From contig OV050030.1 in NCBI GenBank assembly GCA_920105625.2, positions 85,831,570 through 85,895,569 of the forward strand: a stretch of DNA of 64,000 nucleotides. The letters are read 5' to 3'. The stretch is from Clusia tigrina (lineage: Eukaryota > Arthropoda > Insecta > Diptera > Clusiidae). The notes under the pieces were generated by a model. It was given only the letters and a program-made list of their open reading frames with translations, did not search any database and was not told where the DNA came from. This document shows, one piece after another, positions 1 to 11,343 of this stretch. Each line of letters opens with the position of its first letter. Within the stretch, counting starts at the first letter, position 1. Made by a program: the position numbers and the translations under genes.

Positions 1-2175
1 ATGCCCCATCAATATTCCAGAGAGCATTGGATGATATTCTAAGAAACTTCATCGGAAGGACTTGTTATGTCTATATCGATGACATAATTATATTCAGTAA
101 AGACGAAGAATCACATTTTAAACATTTGAATGAAATCTTTTGTACGTTGGCAGAGGCAAATATGAGAGTGCAGTTAGATAAATGCGTCTTCTTTAAAAGA
201 GAAGTTGAATTTCTTGGTTTCAAAGTATCTGAGAGTGGCATAAGTACAATAAAGGACAGAGTGGATGCCATGGTAAGAATTCCTTACCCTAAAACTTTGA
301 GGCAATTAAGATCTTTTTGGGGCTTTGCAATTACTATAGAAGATTCTTAAAGGGTTATGCCGATATAGCTAAACCCCTAACTGCTATGCTGAGGGGCCCA
401 AATGGTTCAATTCCCAGGTCCGAGTCCAGCAAAGTAAAAATAGTACTCGGTTGTAAGGAAATGAAGGCAATGGATTCTTTAAAGGAGGCTTTATTATCTC
501 GAGAAGTTATGCTTTTTTACCCAAACTACGAGAAAGAATTTCATCTAACGACCGATGCCTCCAACGTAGCCCTCGGAGCCGTGTTTAGCCAGGACGATAG
601 GCCAATAGCATTTATTTCCAGATTATTGTCGGAAACGGAGGAAAACTATGCTACAAATGAGAGAGAGATGCTAGCTATAGTATGGGCCCTACATATCTTC
701 AGAAACTACCTATATGGAACTGCTAGAATTATAATTTACACTGACCACCAGCCCCTTACATATCCACTGAGTAACAAAAATATTAATGTCAAGATGAAAA
801 GGTGGAAGGCGATTCTCGAGGAATATAACTATGAAATTAGGTACAAACCAGGGAAATCTAACGTGGTAGCAGATGCTCTCTCTAGAGCACCAATGACCAA
901 CGTGAACTCTTTAACTCGAACCGTTCATAGCCATGAAAGTTCTGCGGAAAATTTGGTACCCAGCGTGGAGGGTCCTATAAATGCATTCAAAAATCAGATA
1001 TTCCTTTGTGTGGACGAAGTGCCGTCATATCAGTTCCAAATTATATTCCCTGGGTATCATAGACATACAATTGTAGAAAGGGAGTATGATCAGAATAACC
1101 TCCTAGCCTTATTGAAAAGATACTTGAACCCCTCTGTGAATAATGGTATAAAGGCACCAAATGTGGGTAAAATCCACGAAATCTATCCTCTGCACTTGTT
1201 GAATTATAAGGTTCGCTTCACACAAAAATTCGTGTAGGAAATGACCAGGAAAATGTCATTATTGATACTCACAACAGGGTCCACAGAAATGCAGCGGAAA
1301 AAAAATTACAGATTTTGGAGAAGTGTTATTTCCCAGGCATGTTTGCCAAGATAAAGAGAATAGTGAAACTTTGCTCAACATGTAAGAAGAACAAATACGA
1401 TAGGCACCCCAATGATCCGAAGTTAGGGGAAACGCCTATACCTTCATATCCCGGCCAGGTAGTGCATATTGACATATTTTCAACAGACAAAAAATTGGTA
1501 ATGACAGCATTGGATAAATTCACCAAGTACGCACAAGTTAAATTGTTAACGGGAAAATCTATTGAGGATGTGAGAAGACCCCTAAGAGAACTCCTATTCT
1601 TCTTTGGCGTACCAAAAACTATCGTCATCGATAATGAGAAGTCTCTGAATTCCGCCACTATTCTGTTTATGATGAGGGATGAATTGAACATCGAATTGTT
1701 CACTACTCCTCCTTACAGAAGCGAAGCAAACGGTCAAGTCGAAAGATTTCATTCAACCCTTGCTGAATTGTTAAGATGTTTAAAGGACGAAGGGGTATGC
1801 AGAAATTTCGAAGAACTCCTTGCAAAAGCAGTGAACGAGTATAATCATTCGATACACTCGACTGTTGAGAGGAAACCTGTTGATTTGTTTTTTGGGAGAA
1901 CTGTAGATTTTTCTCCATGTAGCTATGACAGAACTAGACAGTCGAATATGGAGAAAATCCAAGAAAAACAGAAACGTAGTTTAGAATATCATAACAAACG
2001 GAAACAAAACGACCAACAATACATTCCAGGCCAGACAGTCTTCGTTAAAATCAATAAGAGATTAGGGACAAAGTTATCAGAGCGATTTAAAGAAGAAATA
2101 GTAAAAGAAAACAGGAATTCTACAATAGTCACCGAAAGCGGAAGAATTGTACACAAGAGACATATTAGAAATTAA
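1..2175 (+). pseudogene. pol: pol fragment (RT core, RNase H, integrase), broken
   Basis: Partial pol polyprotein of unit A1. The first open segment (27-350) has the reverse transcriptase YIDD motif. The T run at 314-318 is one T short compared with C2, B, D3 and D4, which shifts the frame. RNase H (TDAS motif) and the connection region lie in 317-1237, which ends at TAG 1235-1237 where other copies have GAG. A 13-bp loss directly after the TAG shifts the frame again. The integrase HHCC finger begins near 1268 and continues in 1315-2175, with the D,D,E core and the C-terminal domain open to TAA. The gene cannot give one polyprotein. It overlaps the env acceptor region by design. Confidence 0.93.
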
Positions 2176-2196
2176 TTCACAACTCCTATTTTACAG

Positions 2197-3723
2197 ATTA
2201 TTAATCTTGACGGCATTATGTGCTGGCGAAATACAAATATTGGATTACTCGAATTCAAAATTATTGGCAATGCATTCCGGATTGGCTAAAGTCCAGACCG
2301 GAACTTTCAAGATAGTTCATACGATTGATTTACGGAGCTACGATAACCTGATCCATGAAATGGAAGATAATATTGTTCGGAATATCACCTTAAACCATCC
2401 CCTGATCCCTTACCTTAAATACACAATATCCCAAATTAAATCCTACATATCACGATTAAAACCAAATGTAAAGTCTAAACGATCACTGGATTTCCTCGGT
2501 AGTGCATGGAAATGGATTGCTGGAAGTCCAGACCGTCAGGACTTTGAGATAATTCAGAAAAAGATAGATGACGTTTTGGAAAATAGTAGCAATCAAATTG
2601 TGATAAATCGTCTGTCACTAGAGAAAATAAGTAAACTCACGAACACCACAAACAAAATAATAAAAATCTTAAAAACAGAACAAAATCTTCATGATGAAAG
2701 AATATTAGAATGGAAATATAAACTTGAACTTCTAAAAGAAGATGTTGCGAATATTGAATTTGCAATTCATTTGGCAAAAGTGAATATAGTTAATTCATTT
2801 ATCCTTTCATCTTTCGAAGTCGAAATCCTAAATGACATATTTAGTAAAAGTAATATTCCATTTTCTAGTACTGATGAACTACTGCACTTTGCAGAAGTAA
2901 AAATTGCTCTCGAAGGTTACAATATACTTTACATATTAAGTGTTCCGACAACAGATACTGAAAATTGTATTAGATTACTAATTAAGGCTATCAAAAGGGA
3001 AAATATTGTAACTAGGCTAGATTATGAATACGTCCTAGACTGTAAGAATAAGAAAAGAATATTTGATTAAAAAAGAAATGTAAAACATACAATAGTTTAT
3101 CAATATGTAGTCCTGAAACTTATGACGATATCACAGATTCCCCGTGCATCCCGAAACTTTTGGCGAGTCAGACATCAAAGTGCACCACCACCAATAACGA
3201 ACACATTTTTACAACAGAAGAAATTGAGGATGGCATATTATTTTTGAACCAATTCAGTGGACAAATTGATGTTGACAACTAAACCATTTGGCTCAATGGA
3301 TCGTATGTAATTCACCACTATAATTCTACGGTCCGAGTAAACAACAGGACATACTTATCCAGACAAATCACTACAACAAAACCTCTTCCTGCCTTAATTC
3401 AACCCATGAGCTCCAACGCTAAAGAAAGAACATTATCTCTGGAACTAATCAATGACATCAATATCAAAAATTCTTTGGCAATCCGTAAACTTAAATCGAT
3501 AAACCAAATAAGTCTATCATTGAACTTGGGAATGGTATCGACTTTCCTGCTAATTGGGGTTTTCGTTCTTGCAAAATACTGGAAGAAATGGAGAAACATC
3601 AGACCGAAACCAGTTGAAAATGTTATCGAAGAGCCTCAACAAGATAATCAACCTACAAATGATTTTACCAGGATATCGAGTAATGACAAGAAAAAGAGAT
3701 TCCACAGCTTGCCATTCTTTTGA
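2197..3723 (+). pseudogene. env: env exon 2 (envelope/fusion protein), broken
   Basis: Envelope gene of unit A1, from the inferred splice acceptor (AG 2195-2196) to TGA at 3721-3723. Seen: a hydrophobic leader region, a KSKR furin-type site followed by SLDFLGSAWKW, a long helical region with heptad-like leucines, several N-glycosylation sequons, and a membrane segment about 60 residues from the C terminus with a basic tail. This layout matches errantivirus Env and baculovirus F fusion proteins. Two breaks are visible: a 1-bp loss near 3064 gives a stop at 3068-3070, and a C-to-A change makes TAA at 3280-3282. The native N terminus would come from the leader exon, which is missing for A1. Confidence 0.9.
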
Positions 3724-3970
3724 TGTTCCATTCGAGGACGTATGGAACTTAGAGGGGGAGGAGTTAACGTATAATACATTGTATTTGTCCACACACGAGC
3801 ATACAACGCAGACATTGTGTCAGCACCAACATTCCAGCGGGATCCTATTGCACTTGGGAACGGGTAAAGGTATTTAGCAACGTTCCCACACTCATCACTC
3901 GGCGCGTGGACTACGTCAGCAGTTTATGCCTTTAGTTAAGTTATGTTAAGATCATTATTGTTTGTAAACT

Positions 3971-4006
3971 TCAGTCCGGGTTTGTTCATAAATAAAGTAA
4001 GACGTG
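3971..4006 (+). promoter_or_regulatory. TATA-less Inr + DPE core promoter in LTR
   Basis: TCAGTC at 3971-3976 fits the arthropod initiator, with A+1 at 3973. AGACGTG at 4000-4006 fits the downstream promoter element RGWCGTG and starts exactly at +28. No TATA box is evident upstream. The same pair is at 24915-24950, 34330-34365 and 41648-41683 (+), and at 25103-25138, 49778-49813 and 57111-57146 (-). The LTRs at 11026 and 17866 lack 3 bp in the DPE. Confidence 0.75.
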
Positions 4007-4022
4007 TTGCTAATCCAACACG
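4003..4022 (+). other. Stem-loop near R/U5 of LTR
   Basis: CGTGTTG (4003-4009) and CAACACG (4016-4022) are perfect inverted repeats around a 6-base loop, just downstream of AATAAA, and overlap the DPE. An RNA hairpin here would sit near the expected 3' end of the transcript. The truncated LTRs at 43276 and 63075 break inside this stem. Confidence 0.6.
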
Positions 4023-4064
4023 CAACCTTTTTTAAAAATTAAATTAAATTAATATTTTGTTAAT

Positions 4065-4082
4065 TGGCGCCCGAGCAGGGAC
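4065..4082 (+). other. Primer binding site (tRNA-Lys-like), A2
   Basis: TGGCGCCCGAGCAGGGAC directly abuts the LTR. It differs at one base from the lentiviral tRNA-Lys3 primer site (GAG for GAA), so priming by a lysine tRNA is the likely reading. Confidence 0.8.
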
Positions 4083-4929
4083 CTCTTTTGTATCCTTGCA
4101 CACATTTGCCTGAGACGATAGGCAAGTAAGGACGAAGAGGTTTAACTCAGAAAAAGGTCCAACAATTCCGGCTCACCGTTTAGAGTGAGAAAAGGACGCG
4201 CCCTAGTAATCAACGCAAACGGGAGGTGATCACGGGATCATCAGCAGTCTCACTGTAGTGCTTAAGAAGTTTAAAAAATAAGGAAATTGTGAAGTAAATG
4301 CTTAAATTGTTTGTGAAAATAATTATAGAATCCTAAGAATATAAAATTGTGACTTTATTAAAGAAAAAATAATAATCTAAGAAAGTGAGGAAATTTATTT
4401 AAAAGAAAGAAATTATTATTAAAAGGAAAAGAATTAAATATTATTTAGAAAAAAAGAAGATTAAAAATAAGTTATAAGTGTGAAGAAATTAAAAGAAATT
4501 ATCATTGAAAGAAAGAATTATTAAATGAAAAAGAAAATTAAACATAAATAAGTGTGAAGAAATTAAAAGAAATTATCAGTGAAAAAAAAAGAATTAGTAA
4601 ATAAAAAATAAAATTAAAAATAAATGATAAATGTGAAGAAATATTAAGAAATTCTTATTAAAAAGAAAAAAAACAGAAATTGGAAAAAAGTTGTTAAAAA
4701 AAGAATAGTGAAATTGTAATTTTCGAAAGAAAAAATTCATACGAAGCAAACAGCATCAACGGCATCAGTGGAAAAAAAGTCATGGTGATTGTAAGGTGAG
4801 TGGCAGATTGTAAGATTACATATTGATTGCTATTTTATATTTATTCGCGAAACAAAACGTTCCTTAGTCCATCCTATTCCTTTCCTTTTTTTGTGAAAAA
4901 TTTCCGAAAAAATATTGTTAAAAGAGAGT
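4083..4929 (+). other. 5' leader with minisatellite and env exon 1, A2
   Basis: A-rich, pyrimidine-poor leader. It holds three minisatellite units with GTGAAG at 4480, 4554 and 4633. An ATG at 4782 opens a five-codon reading frame. After four codons and two bases it meets the splice donor AAG|GTGAGT (intron from 4796). In unspliced RNA the donor itself supplies the TGA that closes this mini-ORF. Splicing to AG 9459-9460 enters the env frame in phase. Confidence 0.8.
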
Positions 4930-6334
4930 ATGCCAGTTGACAGTATCGAAGAGATTACGGACAGACTAAGTAGAACCCTCACAATGAGCCAACCACAGAG
5001 GCCTAGCACTAGTTCCAGTGGACTCTCTCAAGCTCAAAAGGAGGAAGTTAGAACTATAGTGTTGGATTACTTCAAACAGGACACCCCTGATGAAGGAGGG
5101 GATCAACCTATAGGAGCAATTCGTATCGAAGAATTGGACAAAATTCCCGATATTGTTAAAAGAATTTTCGGGAATTGCGGGCGAATTCGGTTCATGGCGG
5201 AAATCGGTAGAAAGGGTACTGGAGCTTTTCGAAAGCATTAAAGGTACTGGAAGATATTTTGCCATTCTCCGTACAATACGGACAAAAATTACTGGGGAAG
5301 CAGACACTGCTCTTGATTCATACAGAACACCTCTAGACTGGGTCAAGATAAGAAAGTGTCTAATGATGCATTACTCCGATCGGAGAGATATTGGTACACT
5401 TGAATATCAGATGACAACCATGTGTCAAGGACACAAAACCATAACAGAATTCTATCAAGCGGTGTACCAACACCTATCACTAATATTGGACAAGATAACT
5501 TGTCTTGAACTGGACACAGGTAGCCTTTCTTCAATGACAAACGCTTATAGAGAAAAAGCACTTGATACCTTCGTGCGTGGGCTGAAAGGTGATTTGCCAA
5601 GACTATTAAGCGTCAAGGAACCCACATCTTTGCCACAGGCATTACACATCTGTTTAAAATTGGACAATATGACTTATCGGATGCATCATGCTCACGGGCA
5701 GATACCTAAGCCAAATGCGCAGGGATACAAACCAAATCCTCAGGTATTCACCAGAAATATTTTTTATCCTGAACTCGCTCATGGGGGAGCTCCAACCAGA
5801 CCACAATTGCCACCACGATTCATACCAAGGCCAAGGAATGGGCCGAATATTCAGTATCAACCCCGTCAACAAAATTACCAGTTCACTAACATGAATCAAA
5901 GACCTCAAGGATATCCGCGAAATTATCAACAATATCCTACAAATCCGGAACCGATAGAAATTGATCGGTCCATCCAATCTAGGCAGATAAATTATGCCAA
6001 CAAACCGCCGGTCAATAATGGTTATAAGAGGCCTTATGAAGGTACGTTCCAAGGACCAATCAACAAGGCTCAACGAAACTTTCATTTAAGAACAGAGGGT
6101 AATTGCAACAGAGGAGGCAGCGAAGTGGATTATCCAAAAATTGACAAAGAAATTGAATCACTCGAAGGAGCTCTAGGAGGTGTACCGGATATAAATGAAT
6201 ACATGGATGTTGCCAATAATGAATATATTAATGAACTAACACACTATTCAGGAGAGGACGTAAAAACCTCGGACAGTCTAGTGGAAGATTTTTCTACTGA
6301 AGATCTTAATGCGGATCTTAATTTTTTTGGTTAA
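4930..6334 (+). pseudogene. gag: gag (structural polyprotein), frameshifted
   Basis: Capsid/nucleocapsid gene of A2, about 470 codons. The ATG at 4930 is chosen because it follows the leader and the frame is shared by all copies; upstream TTG codons are not needed. An 8-bp loss near 5158-5165, relative to D2 and D3, breaks the frame between the N-terminal part (4930-5241) and the main part (5153-6334). The C-terminal third is rich in Q, P, N and R. There is no CCHC zinc knuckle, as is usual for errantivirus Gag. It ends with a run of seven T (6322-6328) two codons before TAA, the presumed -1 frameshift site into pol. Confidence 0.88.
6322..6328 (+). promoter_or_regulatory. Slippery U7 for -1 gag/pol frameshift
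   Basis: In the gag frame the bases read as U UUU UUU followed by GGU and the UAA stop, a classical -1 slippery heptamer. The -1 frame is open across the gag stop into the protease. The same run is at 13660-13666, 20500-20506, 36764-36770 (+) and 30065-30071, 47456-47462, 54702-54708, 61847-61853 (-). Confidence 0.7.
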
Positions 6335-9300
6335 ACAGTTCCTCGTTACCATACTTTAAGATAAGAACGGGGAACGGAAAAATACTGAAATTCCTTCTGG
6401 ACACTGGTAGCAATAAGAATTATATTAAGTCTGATCTGGCAAATAATCCTCAATAAAAATTGGGACTACTTCTGCGCTAAAACAATATCTGGCAATGTTC
6501 AAATTACACACCACACCTTACTAAGGATATTTGGTGATTCTATTGAACCTATTAAATTTTTCCTTCTACCTGGATTGCGGACTTTTGATGCAATACTAGG
6601 TAATGATACCTTGAAGGAACTTTCTGCAATCATTCACACAGCTGATAATTACTTTACAATAACGAATGGTATGAAAATACCAATTTACCAATATATGTCG
6701 CAGGAAGTGAACAATCTGGAAATACGAGTTGAACACCTTTCTGAGAACCAAACATCAATTATGATGAAAATCATAGAATCTCACAAGAATCTTTTTGCAG
6801 ATCCTGATGAAAAATTAACTTACACAACGAGAGTACAGGGTGAAATTCGTACAACCACGGACGAGCCTACTTACACAAGAAACTATCCTTACCCAATGGC
6901 TCTGAAAAATGTTGTCGAGGAAGAAATAAGCAAATTATTAAAAGAGGGGATCATAAGACCATTTCATTCTCCCTATAATTCACCCATATGGGTCGTGCCG
7001 AAAAAAGAGGATGCATCTGGAAAGAGGAAGTACAGAGTCGTAGTGGATTTTAGAAATTGAATGCGGTTACTGTAGCAGACAAATATCCAATACCAGAAGT
7101 TGGGGAAGTTTTATCTCAACTGGGCGGCAACAAATTATTTACGGTAATTGATCTGAAAAGTGGTTTTCATCAAATACCGCTCAGGCAAGAAGACATCGAG
7201 AAAACGGCATTCTCAGTGAACAATGGGAAGTACGAGTTCACAAGGCTTCCGTTTGGATTAAAAAATGCCCCATCAATATTCCAGAGAGCATTGGATGATA
7301 TTCTAAGAAACTTCATCGGAAGGACTTGTTATGTCTATATCGATGACATAATTATATTCAGTAAAGACGAAGAATCACATTTTAAACATTTGAATGAAAT
7401 CTTTTGTACGTTGGCAGAGGCAAATATGAGAGTGCAGTTAGATAAATGCGTCTTCTTTAAAAGAGAAGTTGAATTTCTTGGTTTCAAAGTATCTGAGAGT
7501 GGCATAAGTACAATAAAGGACAGAGTGGATGCCATGGTAAGAATTCCTTACCCTAAAACTTTGAGGCAATTAAGATCTTTTTGGGGCTTTGCAATTACTA
7601 TAGAAGATTCTTAAAGGGTTATGCCGATATAGCTAAACCCCTAACTGCTATGCTGAGGGGCCCAAATGGTTCAATTCCCAGGTCCGAGTCCAGCAAAGTA
7701 AAAATAGTACTCGGTTGTAAGGAAATGAAGGCAATGGATTCTTTAAAGGAGGCTTTATTATCTCGAGAAGTTATGCTTTTTTACCCAAACTACGAGAAAG
7801 AATTTCATCTAACGACCGATGCCTCCAACGTAGCCCTCGGAGCCGTGTTTAGCCAGGACGATAGGCCAATAGCATTTATTTCCAGATTATTGTCGGAAAC
7901 GGAGGAAAACTATGCTACAAATGAGAGAGAGATGCTAGCTATAGTATGGGCCCTACATATCTTCAGAAACTACCTATATGGAACTGCTAGAATTATAATT
8001 TACACTGACCACCAGCCCCTTACATATCCACTGAGTAACAAAAATATTAATGTCAAGATGAAAAGGTGGAAGGCGATTCTCGAGGAATATAACTATGAAA
8101 TTAGGTACAAACCAGGGAAATCTAACGTGGTAGCAGATGCTCTCTCTAGAACACCAATGACCAACGTGAACTCTTTAACTCGAACCGTTCATAGCCATGA
8201 AAGTTCTGCGGAAAATTTGGTACCCAGCGTGGAGGGTCCTATAAATGCATTCAAAAATCAGATATTCCTTTGTGTGGACGAAGTGCCGTCATATCAGTTC
8301 CAAATTATATTCCCTGGGTATCATAGACATACAATTGTAGAAAGGGAGTATGATCAGAATAACCTCCTAGCCTTATTGAAAAGATACTTGAACCCCTCTG
8401 TGAATAATGGTATAAAGGCACCAAATGTGGGTAAAATCCACGAAATCTATCCTCTGCACTTGTTGAATTATAAGGTTCGCTTCACACAAAAATTCGTGTA
8501 GGAAATGACCAGGAAAATGTCATTATTGATACTCACAACAGGGTCCACAGAAATGCAGCGGAAAAAAAATTACAGATTTTGGAGAAGTGTTATTTCCCAG
8601 GCATGTTTGCCAAGATAAAGAGAATAGTGAAACTTTGCTCAACATGTAAGAAGAACAAATACGATAGGCACCCCAATGATCCGAAGTTAGGGGAAACGCC
8701 TATACCTTCATATCCCGGCCAGGTAGTGCATATTGACATATTTTCAACAGACAAAAAATTGGTAATGACAGCATTGGATAAATTCACCAAGTACGCACAA
8801 GTTAAATTGTTAACGGGAAAATCTATTGAGGATGTGAGAAGACCCCTAAGAGAACTCCTATTCTTCTTTGGCGTACCAAAAACTATCGTCATCGATAATG
8901 AGAAGTCTCTGAATTCCGCCACTATTCTGTTTATGATGAGGGATGAATTGAACATCGAATTGTTCACTACTCCTCCTTACAGAAGCGAAGCAAACGGTCA
9001 AGTCGAAAGATTTCATTCAACCCTTGCTGAATTGTTAAGATGTTTAAAGGACGAAGGGGTATGCAGAAATTTCGAAGAACTCCTTGCAAAAGCAGTGAAC
9101 GAGTATAATCATTCGATACACTCGACTGTTGAGAGGAAACCTGTTGATTTGTTTTTTGGGAGAACTGTAGATTTTTCTCCAGGTAGCTATGACAGAACTA
9201 GACAGTCGAATATGGAGAAAATCCAAGAAAAACAGAAACGTAGTTTAGAATATCATAACAAACGGAAACAAAACGACCAACAATACATTCCAGGCCAGAC

Positions 9301-9439
9301 AGTCTTCGTTAAAATCAATAAGAGATTAGGGACAAAGTTATCAGAGCGATTTAAAGAAGAAATAGTAAAAGAAAACAGGAATTCAACAATAGTCACCGAA
9401 AGCGGAAGAATTGTACACAAGAGACATATTAGAAATTAA
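6322..9439 (+). pseudogene. pol: pol (protease, RT, RNase H, integrase), multiply broken
   Basis: pol of A2, in the -1 frame from the U7 site. Protease: DTGS at about 6399-6410, then TAA 6454-6456 caused by a one-base insertion. RT N-terminal part: 6575-7060, ended by a 1-bp loss in an A run (TGA 7058-7060). RT fingers/palm with the IDLKSGF, LPFGLKNAPS and YIDD motifs: 7057-7614, ended by the short T run at 7578-7582. RNase H: 7581-8501, ended by TAG 8499-8501. Integrase: 8579-9439 with the D,D,E core; its HHCC histidines lie upstream near 8532-8546. All domains are recognisable, but at least five lesions prevent a polyprotein. Confidence 0.92.
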
Positions 9440-9460
9440 TTCACAACTCCTATTTTACAG

Positions 9461-10987
9461 ATTATTAATCTTGACGGCATTATGTGCTGGCGAAATACAA
9501 ATATTGGATTACTCGAATTCAAAATTATTGGCAATGCATTCCGGATTGCCTAAAGTCCAGACCGGAACTTTCAAGATAGTTCCTACGATTGATGTACGGA
9601 GCTACGATAACCTGATCCATGAAATGGAAGATAATATTGTTCGGAATATCACCTTAAACCATCCCCTGATCCCTTACCTTAAATACACAATATCCCAAAT
9701 TAAATCCTACATATCACGATTAAAACCAAATGTAAAGTCTAAACGATCACTGGATTTCCTCGGTAGTGCATGGAAATGGATTGCTGGAAGTCCAGACCGT
9801 CAGGACTTTGAGATAATTCAGAAAAAGATAGATGACGTTTTGGAAAATAGTAGCAATCAAATTGTGATAAATCGTCTGTCACTAGAGAAAATAAGTAAAC
9901 TCACGAACACCACAAACAAAATAATAAAAATCTTAAAAACAGAACAAAATCTTCATGATGAAAGAATATTAGAATGGAAATATAAACTTGAACTTCTAAA
10001 AGAAGATGTTGCGAATATTGAATTTGCAATTCATTTGGCAAAAGTGAATATAGTTAATTCATTTATCCTTTCATCTTTCGAAGTCGAAATCCTAAATGAC
10101 ATATTTAGTAAAAGTAATATTCCATTTTCTAGTACTGATGAACTACTGCACTTTGCAGAAGTAAAAATTGCTCTCGAAGGTTACAATATACTTTACATAT
10201 TAAGTGTTCCGACAACAGATACTGAAAATTGTATTAGATTACTAATTAAGGCTATCAAAAGGGAAAATATTGTAACTAGGCTAGATTATGAATACGTCCT
10301 AGACTGTAAGAATAAGAAAAGAATATTTGATTAAAAAAGAAATGTAAAACATACAATAGTTTATCAATATGTAGTCCTGAAACTTATGACGATATCACAG
10401 ATTCCCCGTGCATCCCGAAACTTTTGGCGAGTCAGACATCAAAGTGCACCACCACCAATAACGAACACATTTTTACAACAGAAGAAATTGAGAATGGCAT
10501 AATATTTTTGAACCAATTCAGTGGACAAATTGATGTTGACAACTCAACCATGTGGCTCAATGGATCGTATGTAATTCACCACTATAATTCTACGGTCCGA
10601 GTAAACAACAGGACATACTTATCCAGACAAATCACTACAACAAAACCTCTTCCTGCCTTAATTCAACCCATGAGCTCCAACGCTGAAGAAAGAACATTAT
10701 CTCTGGAACTAATCAATGACATCAATATCAAAAATTCTTTGGCAATCCGTAAACTTAAATCGATAAACCAAATAAGTCTATCATTGAACTTGGGAATGGT
10801 ATCGACTTTCCTGCTAATTGGGCTTTTCGTTCTTGCAAAATACTGGAAGAAATTGAGAAACATCAGACCTAAACCAGTTGAAAATGTTATCGAAGAGCCT
10901 CAATCAGATAATCAACCTTCAAATGATTTTACCAGGATATCGAGTAATGACAAGAAAAAGAGATTCCACAGCCTCCCATTCTTTTGA
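9461..10987 (+). pseudogene. env: env exon 2, one frameshift
   Basis: Envelope gene of A2, read after splicing from 4796 to AG 9459-9460. The furin-type KSKR, the fusion-peptide-like segment, the heptad region and the C-terminal membrane anchor are all present. A single 1-bp loss (TTTGATT where other copies have TTTGGATT) gives TGA-TTAA near 10332 and splits it into 9411-10334 and 10335-10987. Since A1 has the same lesion, it predates their separation. With only this lesion it is among the better preserved env genes here. Confidence 0.9.
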
Positions 10988-11025
10988 TGTGCCATTCGAG
11001 GACGTATGGAACTTAGAGGGGGAGG

Positions 11026-11326
11026 AGTTAACGTATAATACATTGTATTTGTCAACACACGAGCATACAACGCAGACATTGTGTCAGCACCAACATTCCA
11101 GCGGGATCCTATTGCACTTGGGAACGGGTAAAGGTATTTAGCAACGTTCCCACACTCATCACTCGGCGCGTGGACTACGTCAGCAGTTTATGTCTTTAGT
11201 TAAGTTATGTTAAGATCATTATTGTTTGTAAACTTCAGTCCGGTTTTGTTCATAAATAAAGTACGTGTTGCTAATCCAACACGCAACCTTTTTTAAAAAT
11301 TAAATTAAATTAATATTTTGTTAATT
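11026..11326 (+). repeat. LTR between A2 and A3, 301 bp, DPE lost
   Basis: Purine tract 11015-11025, then AGTTAAC...GTTAATT. Same layout as the 304-bp form but 3 bp are missing where the DPE stood: TCAGTC is at 11235-11240, and +28 now reads CGTGTT. AATAAA is retained. One arm of the R/U5 stem-loop is intact. Confidence 0.92.
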
Positions 11327-11343
11327 GGCGCCCGAGCAGGGAC
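11326..11343 (+). other. Primer binding site, A3
   Basis: Same 18-base lysine-tRNA-like site as in A2, overlapping the last base of the LTR. Confidence 0.8.

Larger units (their letters stand above)
1..4065 (+). mobile_element. Errantivirus-type LTR element, unit A1, 5'-truncated by window edge
   Basis: Unit A1 is the 3' half of a gypsy-class element: the reverse transcriptase core onward, env, purine tract and 3' LTR. Its LTR runs straight into the primer site of A2, so the two units share it. It belongs to the lineage with a 13-bp loss before the integrase zinc finger (also A2) but keeps the pol/env boundary that A3 and A4 have lost. Window base 1 lies one base past the homologous point where C1 begins at 30857. 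Confidence 0.93.
3762..4065 (+). repeat. LTR between A1 and A2, 304 bp, full length
   Basis: Starts AGTTAAC right after the purine tract 3751-3761 (AGAGGGGGAGG) and ends GTTAATT, giving imperfect terminal inverted repeats. It holds an Inr (TCAGTC 3971-3976), DPE (AGACGTG 4000-4006), poly(A) signal AATAAA 3991-3996 and a stem-loop 4003-4022. The last T is the first base of the primer binding site of A2, so this one LTR serves as 3' LTR of A1 and 5' LTR of A2. Confidence 0.93.
4066..11326 (+). mobile_element. Errantivirus-type LTR element, unit A2
   Basis: The most complete + strand unit in gene content: primer site, leader, gag, pol, env, purine tract and 3' LTR, flanked on both sides by LTRs shared with neighbours. 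Every gene carries at least one frameshift or stop. It shares with A1 the 13-bp loss before integrase and the 1-bp env frameshift. It keeps the 512 bp at the pol/env border that A3 and A4 lack. Confidence 0.93.

Noticed and set aside
71..271. Recurrent 66-codon antisense ORF opposite RT
   Set aside because: Short, antisense to the conserved YIDD region and repeated only because RT is repeated.
4480..4700. Leader repeats as a CRISPR array
   Set aside because: Units are contiguous, A-rich and diverged with no unique spacers, inside a retrotransposon leader.
5654..6085. 143-codon antisense ORF opposite gag, open in most copies
   Set aside because: It mirrors the gag codons, has no recognisable domain, and its openness follows from the close similarity of the copies. 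Treated as a shadow frame.
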